The notes under the pieces: generated by a model | The model's database searches: none | What the model was told of the DNA's origin: nothing | Seen by the model: only the letters and a program-made list of their open reading frames with translations | Translations under genes and position numbers: made by a program | Part shown: one piece after another, positions 10,804-21,200 of the stretch | Position numbering within the stretch: position 1 is the first letter of the stretch | Layout of the letters: each line of letters opens with the position of its first letter | From: Halichondria panicea | Lineage: Eukaryota > Porifera > Demospongiae > Suberitida > Halichondriidae | Direction of reading: 5' to 3' | DNA: 64,000 nucleotides | NCBI RefSeq assembly: GCF_963675165.1 | Contig: NC_087392.1 | Location: 699,001-763,000, forward strand

Positions 10804-11789
10804 CTAATTGTCCACAGGTTTTGGATGGTCCAGTTTGCTCTTGTGTGATTTCACCATTGATATGAACAGAGGAACGGCCTTCTTTTCATTTACACGAACT
10901 GTTCTGAAATGCTTTGAAATTGCCTACAGTTGAAAAAGTACACAATTTAATAAAATAATAGTAGAAATCCAACCTCACCTCAACCAGTTGAATCTTATTA
11001 GTGCCAGGCTTAAGTTGAAGTTTATAGTGCCTTTTATACCTTCGAAGAGTGTTCATTTGAAGTTGTAGAAAATCCACCTGTGAAACAGAATAGTTATGGC
11101 ATGAAAATGATACATACATGTGCAATCAAGCATGTTAAGTGGGACGTCAGGTAATTAGCCAATACAAACATGGGTACCGGGTGTGAAGTAACTGACACTT
11201 TTAAGGTATCAACATGTGCAAACACTTACAAAAATGAGATACTTAATGCTAACTTTTAGGGCTGCACTGATTATACGTACCTATCGTGAACATCAAATGC
11301 ACATGCCTATAGTTACCGTATAGAGGGTATATTTCGAGGGTATAAATGTTCGTGGTTTTCGCGGATTAGGCATGAACCGCAAACATTTATAACCGCGAAT
11401 TTAATATTCCATGCATGCATGCTGAAAAAAGGCGCTATTCCACGAAAATTAAATCCGCGAAAACCTTTCTAAAGGCACATCCGCGAAAATGTATACCCTC
11501 GAAATATACCCGCTATACGGTATATTATGTTTAGCTGAAGTTGCTATAGCATAATTATCGTGTGCCCTCATAATATTCCTAACTTAAACTTAAACGTACA
11601 CATGCATAAAACGAGTTGAGAATTGGTTATGAATCTGATGCACATACTGTAAGCATAGATAGTGCTAGCTAGTTGCACTAATGATGTATAATGTTACATG
11701 TACATGTACATGACACTTGAACTAGTACTCACTTCAGGTTGAAAATCACTTTCTTCTTCAGAATCTTTTCTCTTCCTCTTAGATCTCAT
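10804..11789 (-). CDS. SAP30: SAP30-like protein, Sin3-binding domain only
   Basis: Three exons (11789-11733, 11077-10979, 10923-10804) encode at least 91 residues: a basic/acidic N-terminus MRSKRKRKDSEEESDF, then the SAP30 Sin3-binding domain (LQMNTLRRYKRHYKLQLKPG, NKIQLVEAISKHFRTVRVNE). Known SAP30/SAP30L proteins are about twice as long and carry a Cys/His zinc finger before this region. SAP30 bridges Sin3 and histone deacetylases. The frame stays open upstream of this ATG to an acceptor-like site near 11870, but the divergent CCDC134 start is only 151 bases away and I found no zinc-finger exon. Either the gene is naturally short or a 5' exon overlaps CCDC134. The first intron holds a fold-back element. 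Confidence 0.8.
11314..11523. mobile_element. Fold-back (MITE-like) element, about 210 bp
   Basis: Terminal inverted repeats of about 30 bases: the left end starts ACCGTATAGAGGGTATATTT, and the right end is its reverse complement with one mismatch. It has no coding capacity. The ends share TACCGTATAG(C) with the element at 27942. It sits in SAP30-like intron 1. Confidence 0.85.
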
Positions 11790-11940
11790 GATTGCAACCG
11801 CTAACCACTCAGATACTGCAAATCCACCAGCTGTATGGAGCTTTGTAGCTTCACAGAGCCAGTAGGGCTAGGGGTGAGAAACAAAATGAAAAAATTAATG
11901 TGAAATTCCAGATGATGTCCACCATAGGGATTTCCCCTAA

Positions 11941-14900
11941 ATGAAAATGGCCTCTTGCATGCATAGTTGGTGTTTGGTGCTAGTCTGTGGACTTGCAAGC
12001 GTGTTTCTGGACACTGCAACCAATGCATCTGCTCCCAAACATGTGGAAATATGTATCCTTGGTTGCAAACACTTAGCGAATGGGTCATTCGGTCTACTTT
12101 GAGATTGTTTGCTAAATTATATGCATGCAACTTGTTTCATGTTCTCCTTAGCTGTATTTCATAGACAAGAGTTTGTTTGATATGAAGAGGAGAGAACAGA
12201 TTGAAACTGCCGAGAGAGTATGGAACATTGATGACTATGCAAAGCGATACAAAGCCGTTGCGTTTGTGATTGATACTATATTCCCTGTGAGTCCATGGTA
12301 TCTACTGGATAGGACTGCAATATGCACATGCAGTATAAAACACGACTATCTAGCATGGGCTATTTACTGATAGCTAACTTTGAGTGCTCATAACTTTTAA
12401 GTTGTACATTTAAACAACATTTTTAATTTTGTAGCCCTTTGTGAAATAGAAATACCTATCTAATGATAATTATGTGTAAAACAATGATTGCATTTGGATT
12501 GAAATGTTTCATGCAGATACTGGAAGAGTCATTGAAGACAATTGGAGAACTACACTACGAGCCTGGGTCCTCACCATTCCCTGAGGAGGAAAACTCTCGA
12601 GAAGGTGAACACATTAAATTTCAATAATCTTAAAATAATATTTTCTTTGCAGTGCTTGGTAAAGTTTACGAGAATGTTATATTTTTTGGGGACTTTCTCT
12701 TGAGAATGCCTGACATCACCAAAAAGGCAAGCTTGTAACTATTGCAAGTGTTTAGTGTTTAAAAATTGTACCCCTTAACAGATATTCAAGAAACACAAAG
12801 AATGGATTCCTGTTCTTAAAGAGTCAGTCCAGTTCTGTAACCAGTCCACTGATGTCTACACCTCTCTTCACACTAGGCAGCTACACCTGGTATGTGTAGT
12901 AGAGAGTTACCATTGAGATTCGTTGGCCTATGCAATTACTATACTGCCTCACGTAATACATTATGTAATAGATAGGAAATAACCTGAGGTTAATTATGCT
13001 GAGTATTGTGACTTTCATTTACTGGAAAGTAAATTGAAAACTAAGTACTCTAGTATTCTTCACTTGAAATGGATCAAGCCCAGTTATCAGTTGTAGTGCC
13101 AAAACCCAACGATTTTCGAATCGAGTATTATCCCATGGATGATCCTGCTAACAGGATAGGCTTAACAGATTCATCGGTGCTGTTCTACATAAAGACAGGC
13201 ACCCTTTTTAGCTTTGCTAATGTTCAAGCAGCTGATAATTTCAGGGGAAGAGTTGTGACGTGGATCAAGAACACATTACATGGTATGCTCAGCATAATGT
13301 TATTATCACCACAGCACCCAGAAGTGCCCAAGGGCAATTGCACGGCTTTCTGGTGGATTTTTGTGTGACAGCTGTCAGTGGTATTGCCAATGCTCGCTAC
13401 ATGCCCTTGCTTGAACGCACTGTGACTGTTCCAGCATCTCATGAAGGAGGACCTCGTAATCAAGCTATTCACGAAATCAGTATTGTTGTTCACCCAGTGC
13501 CTATTCTTCCAAATACGGTAATCCTCGTGCTAGATGACATCTGTACCACTGGGAGTACCCTGAGAGCCTGCAAAGCAATCCTTGAGAGAGGAATAGCTGG
13601 TGCCGAGGTGAACATGCTTGCCATCGAAAAGACACAGTAGCTTTGAGGACAATATGCTACAAGAGCTTATTAGCTGTAGATCGAGCTAGATAATTATAAT
13701 TATACTGTTAAACTTGAACACAGAGTAGAATATTTTGCTGACGTTTGTAATAATTATTATTCTGAGTGATTAATTATGTGTACACAAAATTAATAATTTA
13801 TGATAGTTATCATTTCTCCACCCTCGGTCGTTTGGGCCCATCGCACTCAATGTCATCAGACTCACTTCCATAGCTTCTTTTCCTCTGTAGAATATGTTTG
13901 TCAGCATCTTGTTGGTCCACACACAGCGAGTTTAAACATATATGTCTCTTTACGCCTTGACATTTTTTCCAAGTGTCCACAGTTCCACCTTTCTTTGGTT
14001 CACTGCCTTCGTTCCAGGTAAATGCAAGAAGATAGCTGCTCTTGGCAACCTCTGTGTTTCTTTTCTGGAATCCATCATGGATGTGACACTTTGCTCCTAG
14101 TGTTATGGCAGCTTCGATGTGTCCCAAACTGTCCTCCCCTATTTTGTCACTAAACTGTTTGTGGAGCTCATTTGATGACTGACCAGGACTCTTCCAGCTA
14201 GTCTTAGAAGCTACTTTCTTTTCGACGAATTTGGAGTCCCCCCATTTTGCTGGTAGATGTAGTGTGAGACGGTTGACCTCTTCAAGTGAGTACAGTATCA
14301 CAGCAATATGATCTGGATAAAAAAAGTGAGATATTCCAATAACACTGAATATACTAATTAACTCACCTGCCCAAGCAGCACCTCCACTGATGACATGTAT
14401 TTGCTGAAGTTCAAGTTTAAAATCGTCTTTTATGACTGCCTTCGCTTTCTCTACCATTTTGTCAAACAATTTTTTTGTCATTTTTTTACCATCTGCTCTG
14501 CGTCCAGCCGACCCCACGATACTCACTGTAGGCGTTAGTGGTTGAGGACAGTGAAATGCTGTATTCAATCGACTCTGCATCATGGTTGCAGCTCCAGCCC
14601 TCTGGGCCATGGGGGAATTAGATCTACAAGTATTGAAACTTTAAAGTATAGTTTTCTTGGTAAAACTTTGCTCACCACATGCTGTGTGTATAATTAATTT
14701 ATGTACAACGGACAAACATGTTGATTCTACTAGAACACAGAAATATGTTACAAACACAGGGTACATAACGTTACTTACCTCTGCACACTTCAGATCCAAC
14801 AGCACTTCTAATGTTTTGTTTATGTTTGGCCTAATGGTAAAGGTTTGTATGTTGATAGAACAAAAACTACGTATGTGAAACATGTTTCTATGTGTAATGA

Positions 14901-15155
14901 TCTTTACTATGATAACCGGTTAACCCCATGCAGATGTCTCAAGAGATTGGTCTGATTCCACCTGAAGATGACTTCATTAATCCATTCAGAGAAGATGCTC
15001 GGACAAAGGTATAGAACACGTACAGTACTCGAGTTATTCTACTATTCTATTTCCTTATGCAGACTCAGGAGAACAGTTCTGTGCAGAAGAATAAAGGCAA
15101 GAAAGAGAACAAGAAGAAGGGACCTAAATTTAGAAAATTTAAGAACGAACTGTGA
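11941..15155 (+). CDS. CCDC134: CCDC134, secreted/ER-retained protein
   Basis: Seven exons in phase (11941-12052, 12165-12286, 12517-12604, 12653-12726, 12782-12889, 14934-15008, 15063-15155), 223 residues versus 229 in human. A signal peptide (SWCLVLVCGLASVFL) is followed by EIYKSLFDMKRREQ, FFGDFLLRMP, VQFCNQ and MSQEIGLIPPEDDFINPF, all family hallmarks. The C-terminus after a lysine-rich tail is KNEL, an ER-retrieval-type signal comparable to the QSEL of human CCDC134. The intron after exon 4 uses a GC donor (AAG|GCAAGC); the frame demands it. ATG 11941 directly follows an in-frame stop; a second ATG two codons on has the better context. The sixth intron (12890-14933) contains two other genes. 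Confidence 0.93.
12368..12480. repeat. Dispersed repeat, copy 1 (CCDC134 intron 2)
   Basis: Begins TGATAGCTAACTTTGAGTGC followed by TCATAACTT, identical over 29 bases to the sequence at 25888, with a similar AATACCTATCTA ending. About 110 bases, non-coding, of unknown type. Confidence 0.75.
13069..13640 (+). pseudogene. PRTase-fold reading frame with a frameshift, nested in CCDC134
   Basis: The frame from ATG 13069 (MDQAQLSVVVPKPNDF) runs to about 13280. The homologous-looking continuation WYAQHNVIITTAPRSAQGQL lies in another frame and ends at 13640. Joining them needs one extra base near 13281. The only GT-AG alternative would be a 32-base intron (13283-13314), shorter than any other here, and it would remove a core strand. 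The C-terminal part has the type I phosphoribosyltransferase PRPP loop VILVLDDICTTGSTLRACKA. Without the shift it would be about 190 residues, intronless, and lacks close resemblance to animal PRTases that I know. It could be a decayed gene, a base-call error or a transferred gene. Same strand as CCDC134. Confidence 0.65.
13810..14610 (-). CDS. SLOG-fold (YspA/DUF2493-like) protein nested in CCDC134
   Basis: Two exons (14610-14367, 14312-13810) give 248 residues. Spliced, the signature becomes ISGGAAWADHIAV, matching the SGGA-x-GAD nucleotide-binding motif of the SLOG superfamily. Other matching parts are the first strand SIVGSAGR, LTLHLPAKWGDS (compare FPADW of DUF2493), and RNTEVAKSSYLLAFTW followed by GGT. 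SLOG proteins (DprA, LOG, YspA types) bind or process nucleotides and are mainly bacterial and phage proteins. The C-terminus KRKRSYG...GPKRPRVEK looks like a nuclear localisation signal. The 54-base intron has no in-frame stop, so retention would add 18 residues inside the signature. It lies antisense to CCDC134 in its largest intron. Fold call good; function unknown. Confidence 0.82.
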   Translation of the reverse strand: MAQRAGAATMMQSRLNTAFHCPQPLTPTVSIVGSAGRRADGKKMTKKLFDKMVEKAKAVIKDDFKLELQQIHVISGGAAWAGELISIFSVIGISHFFYPDHIAVILYSLEEVNRLTLHLPAKWGDSKFVEKKVASKTSWKSPGQSSNELHKQFSDKIGEDSLGHIEAAITLGAKCHIHDGFQKRNTEVAKSSYLLAFTWNEGSEPKKGGTVDTWKKCQGVKRHICLNSLCVDQQDADKHILQRKRSYGSESDDIECDGPKRPRVEK

Positions 15156-15292
15156 GGTATGCTCACTAAACATAACGAACAATTTTACTTGTTTATAAAA
15201 ACTATACCACTTAATTGTACTATAATTATAATTATGCTAAAAAAAAACTATCAAACAAACTATCTTTGTTACCCAGTCATGCAGAGTTAGTT

Positions 15293-18200
15293 TTAAACAA
15301 TATCCACTCTGTGCTCTAGCTCTCCAATACTGATCAAATACTGACCAGCATTCAACTCTTTCTTCCCCTATGAGCAAAACAATAATTATTCAGTCAATAC
15401 AAAACTAAAAATGAAACTTACCTGTTCATCAACAAGTGATAAGTCTCTCTCTGTAGCTGCAAAAAACAACTTGACTGAACCTCCTGCCTCCAGGTATACC
15501 TTTTGAAAGTCAAACAGCTGCTTCATTGGTGCACCTTGCTCCTAAAATAAGTTCAAAATTTTAATAATAGCATTTACAAACTGCATGCAACGTACACTGG
15601 ATGTCATAAAGGCAAGTACTGAAACAGCTCCTCCTCTACTCCCAGTGTTGGTCACTTCAACTTCATAGTCAATTTGAGCTCTGCGCAGACTCTCTCTCGA
15701 TACGACGAGGCCTCCACTCTTGGAATACTGGACTGGAGCCTCCTCGACAGTTGGACTAGCTGACCACTTGTAGGAGAAGGTGGTGTAGCTGAGTCCATCA
15801 CCGAAGTGAAACACTGGAGTGCCAGTATAGAACTTGTAGGATCGACCAGGAGATATCCTCATGGACATGTCGAACATTGAGATCTGGTTGACGTAATCTT
15901 TTGGATACTGCATTAGAAAATAAATAATGTAACGAATTAACAAAATTGACATACCATTGTGAACGGGAGCCTCCCCGAGGGATTGACCATTCCCACCAGT
16001 ATCTCAGCCATAGCTTGTCCCCCGGACTGACCTGGATATCCCACCCACATGACAGCATCTGCATTACTCTAAAAAAGAACATGAGTTGAGCTTCCTTCAA
16101 TAGGAGGTATATATAGTCAAAAAATGCAGATGCATTAATTAGCTGTGTATGCCAAATTTTTACATTAAAACGAAGTCTAAACAAGTGCTGTAGACTTACT
16201 AGAGCCCAACTAATGTCGACTGAGCTTCCAGACATAAGAGCGACAATCACTGGGATATTGCTAGAAATGGATTTCTTAACAGTATCCAATAACTGCTCTT
16301 GCATTCCAGGCAGAGAGATGTCATCTCTATCACGACCCTCACTGCGTGTGTAAGGGTATTATGATAATAAATATTGAGCTGCTTTCGTTTTGCTATTTAG
16401 GGTGAGGTCAGAATGAACATACCTCCGTAGAGTCACCTATCAATTAATGTAAACATAGAGACATGCATACCATAGTTGCATACCAAATGACCGCAATTTA
16501 AGTGCTCAATTGCCATCGTGTAGTTATGTACCTCTCTTGGCTTTGATCCAATCCAATCACAAAAACTACAACGTCAGCAGATTTGGCCGCAGTTACAGCT
16601 TCAGCAAATCCAGAGTTACTGGCGCACTTGACATCACATCCCATAGCATAAGACACACTCACTCCAAGTTTCTGCAAACCTTCCAATGGACTGATGAGAT
16701 ACGGAGCATTTCCCTGTAATAATTAATAAGCAATTAACCAAATGTACATAAACTAGCCAACTTACGTTGTAGTTGCCTTTCATGGTGTTAGTTGCATTTG
16801 CATTTGGACCAATGAGAGTCACTTTCATCTTCTTGTCTATCGGAAGAGCTTTGTTGTTATTCTGAAGGAGCACAATGCTCTCCCTCGAGGCATCCAATGC
16901 TAGCTCCTACAATTATATATAATTTGTCATTACTTTGCATGTATAATTATTATAATAATTACCTGATGTGCTTGAGAGTTCACTTGGTCAGGTGTGATCT
17001 TCCAATAGTTCTGAGTCTCGTGTGGATCGAACATCCCCAGTGCTATCCTGTATGCATAGGACAGTGTCAGTCAGTAAAGGACTGCCTCAGGTGATTATTA
17101 CGTACCTGAATGCAAAGAGTCTCCCAACAGCTAGGTCTAGGTCAGCGTCGGTTATTTTCTTGTTGTTGTAGGCATCCTGTTAAGACGGTGCAAACATGTA
17201 ATGTACGTGTACACTGAAAATAATTTCGTAGGTGCTAGTGTACATTCTGCACTCTTGTTGCTGTCATAGTTGACTAACAGTAGTTTTTGATAGTGCAGTT
17301 TACCTTACGAAAAAACTTTGTTTTACCACTTATGAGAAATGATAAACGAATCATTATTATCATACCATGGCATATTTCTGATAGAAGCCCCCGCAGTTGA
17401 GGTCAGTTCCTCCCCTCAGAGCAACTTGTACAGTGTCATCCGTATTGTTAGTGTACCTATGATAGCATTATGATGGTTACAGTAGCTAGGCTAGTTCTTA
17501 CATGTGGGCACTTTGTATGTTACTGATGGCTCCACAATCACTGACCTGCAGGCATTGTGTAAAGTGTTATAGTATTTCATTTCATACCCCACCAGGTTTT
17601 CCTTACTATAAACCCTTGGAATCCCCATTGGTCTCTAGTAACTTTGTTCTGGATAAGGTCATTGGCGCAACTAGGCACACCATTCACAGCGTTGTAGCTG
17701 CACATGATGCTAGCCACTGACCCTTCTCTCACACATGATTCAAATGCTGGAAAATATGTCTGTAAAATAATTCATAAATAAATTAATTTTTTCATGTACA
17801 TGATATGCAGATTAATCAGTACCTCAACAAGGTCTTGGTCAGTTACAATGGCATTAAAATGATGCCTGTCTGTGCCATTCCAGTTCTCCAAATCTGGTGT
17901 GTGTGTGTGTGTGTGTGTGTGTATTTTGATAACAAGATTCATTGCCTGTCTGCGCATGCCCACACAGAGGAAGTGAAGCCTTATTTGTCACACATTCTTG
18001 TATCTACTCCATACAAAAGATACTGTAGCTAGCTAAGCAGTTAGGTGGCTAGAGTGCATATAAATAGCAATACTTGAGCAGTCCTAATACTTCCGTGTAC
18101 TGCATTGTATTGGCAATTAGCCATTCACCACAGTACTCAGTGTAGTGACAAGTATTAGACAGCGCTGTTCCTTAGCAGCCTGAAACAAGTATTGCTACTA

Positions 18201-21200
18201 TACATATAGCTACATACAACTAATATGGATGGATTAGTAACTGCAACAACTGATTATCCACCAGTTTTCTCGTATGTTCCAGCTCCAACAGACAACCAAG
18301 CTGCAAGTGATTCTGCAGTGATAGGTGGTGTCCATCATGTAGGTCTGGTACATCAGCACCCTCGCTCTGTACAGCAGCATGTTATGCCTGGTCATGGAGT
18401 TGGGATGTCCATAGTTGGAGCTCCACAGATCATATCAAGACCGAGTAAGTTTAATAGCAGAGGAGGCCAGTTTACCTGAGCTAACTTGTTAAAAAAAGAG
18501 TTGTATTTTGTGACCACAAGATATAATTAGATAAGCTAAGTATCCGCTGTCTGCAGCCTATGAGAAAATAGAGACAAGAGACACAATACATAAAGTGAAT
18601 GCTATGGTTGCTCGTTTGTTCGATCCAGTCTATATAATTATATCGATGTTTAGTTGCGATAATTTTCTCATCGATGGATGCTGAATTTGCAATAATAGGT
18701 TAACGAGGTTTGATGGTTGATCCTCCTTAGAATGAGCATCATCTCGGCTTGTGTTTGAGTAATCATGATATAGTAGGGTATTTTCTGACTGTTAATTTTA
18801 ACTTGAGTACACAAACTGGTTCAAGAGACGGGCGTGTGTGCATATACACAAAGAAAAATGATGTTTAAGTGCAAACGCCGCTAACTGGTTACCTATGAAG
18901 CAGTGTTAATGAGTGCTATTGGTCGTACTTTAGCACTTACGCTTGTTATCACAAAACAATTTTCACCTTATGCACATTATTTTATCCTTCTCTGCAGTGC
19001 AAGTCCAACACAGCGTGAACCCTTATGAAGCCATAGATGCCATCATAAGCCGAGAGCAGCAGCAGGCACACCACTCACTCCCCCACCCCGCTCACATCCA
19101 ACCAGCACACCCACACGCTCAGCACCCTCACACTCCACACCAACTCCCACACCATCCTCCCACAGCCTCAATGCGTTTGTCCTCAGCTTCCTCGGATGGA
19201 GGACCCAAAATCGAACGCCCTCGAGTGAAGGGCCGAATGACACCGTATGCTTTCTTTGTGCAGGAAAGGTGATTAGACTCTTAAATACTTTATAAATATT
19301 ATATTAATTGGTTACTCAATAGGAATATTAACTGTCTGTTACCAGGCAACCTTATAGGAAGAAAAAGGCCAATGAGAATACATGTAACTAAGCAGAACAC
19401 ACTCATCACTGAACCGTGATCTTCTAAGCCTTGCTATACTGCCATGCATGATTATTTTAAATTGCTTCCTTGAAGTGAAGTTTACCTGTCATAAACAGTA
19501 TACCCAATACATGCATTTACAGACACACATCCCATAGTTAGCAGATTACTTTTGATTTGATTATCCCTCTTTTCATGAAAGTTTTATGTGTACAAACCAC
19601 TTCCTACTCGATGCTGTCTGCATCTAATTGCTGTTTACTATGCTCTATCCATCACTGCTCCTACCTACACCTGCAGACGAGAGTCCTACCGCCAACAAGG
19701 TGTGCCCGTCCAGTTCACCGCATTCTCCAAGGAGTGCTCTCAAATATGGAAGTCATTGAGTGACGAGGACAAAGAAAAATTCCAAAAGTTAGCGGAGAAT
19801 GACAGAGAGAGATATCGTAAAGAGATGGCCGGATTTGAAAAACCTCTCGCGAAGGATGGGACACGAAGAGGACGGAGAAAGAAGGAGCCAGGCCAACCAA
19901 AGAGAAACATGTACGTTCAATATTTGTGTAGGATGTTCATGTGTGTTATGTTATGGTGTACATAGGCTAACAAGAAATGCTTTCAGCACACATTTTTTTG
20001 GCATTGCCATATCTTTGCCAACTTTGGTTAGTTAGCTCTCATCTGCATGCATGGTCACCTTCTGAGGTCATTTGGTTAACCAATCCACACAGAAGCTCTA
20101 TAGGGAAACTCTGTGCATACATTTTCGTCCACCAACGGTAGATAGGTGGTAGTGATTCTTGCTGTGGTGTTTGGGTCTACAGTGGCCGCTTAGTGATGAG
20201 CTGCTGATAAGAACTTTGTTTGAGCTGATAAGTACAGACACCACCAAGTACGTGTAGTAGTACTGTGGCATTGCTAGTACTATTCAGGAAATCAGGCAGT
20301 AGCCATAGTTTATTCAGGATGGTTTATTGCTAAGTACTAGTGCCCAGCTGCTGGGATTATTGTCTGGTGCCTGGGTGCCTGGGTGAGGAATTCTTGCACT
20401 CTATATATCTGGTGTTTGGTCCTTGGGGCACTTTAAAAAAATTCTAAGGGACCGTATATCTTGTAAGGGGACCCATGCACGCATACGCACACGCACACAC
20501 ACACACACCCACACACGCAGGTGTGCCTTCCTCCACTTTTGTGTAGTCAAGAGACCCAAGCTAAAGCAGGAAAACCCGTCGCTAAGTGTGGGAGCCATGG
20601 CTAAACAGTTATCATCGGCGTGGAAACTAATGACCAGTGCTCAGAAGAAACCTTATGACGACATGGCTCATAGAGACAAGCTGAGGTGAGGTTACACTTA
20701 TCTCTTAGTGAAAAGATACATCAGTAAGTGTTTCAGAGATACTGCTATACACATTTTATACTCGTGTGTTTGTAAACAGCTGGTAAGTTTTTAATAATGG
20801 TGAGTAGATAGTTTACGGTAGGTGGTTTGGGACGAGGATTGTTTGTCTTTGTGTTAAGTCTAGTTGTTTATTCGAGGATTGGGTAATGACGCACGGAGAC
20901 TGAATGCACACTTGTACACATGCTATTTTCAAGATTTGGTTGTCAAAACAGAGCCGTTGTATACACTAGTGGATTGTGCTTGTCTACCCCACTTTCTAAA
21001 CACTGTCTGTATTTATCGTTAACTAGCTTATTGGACTGTTTATAACTACCAACTGCAGACGCTATTCATGTTGTTTTACAAATTAGAGATAGGTTTTGAT
21101 TACTGATAGCCTTCAGTAGCCAAGCTCTATAATTATGAATCTTTCAGTTCCTTTGTGAAGATGATTAATGGGTGCTCTCTCCTTGAAAGATTTAGAAATT

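Noticed and set aside
11801..12130. 109-codon frame antisense to CCDC134 exon 1
   Set aside because: Considered as the missing SAP30 zinc-finger exon, but it has no Cys/His pattern and is in the wrong frame.
13283..13314. 32-base GT-AG intron to rescue the PRTase frame
   Set aside because: Phase would fit, but it is far shorter than the other introns and removes the likely beta strand NVIITTAP.
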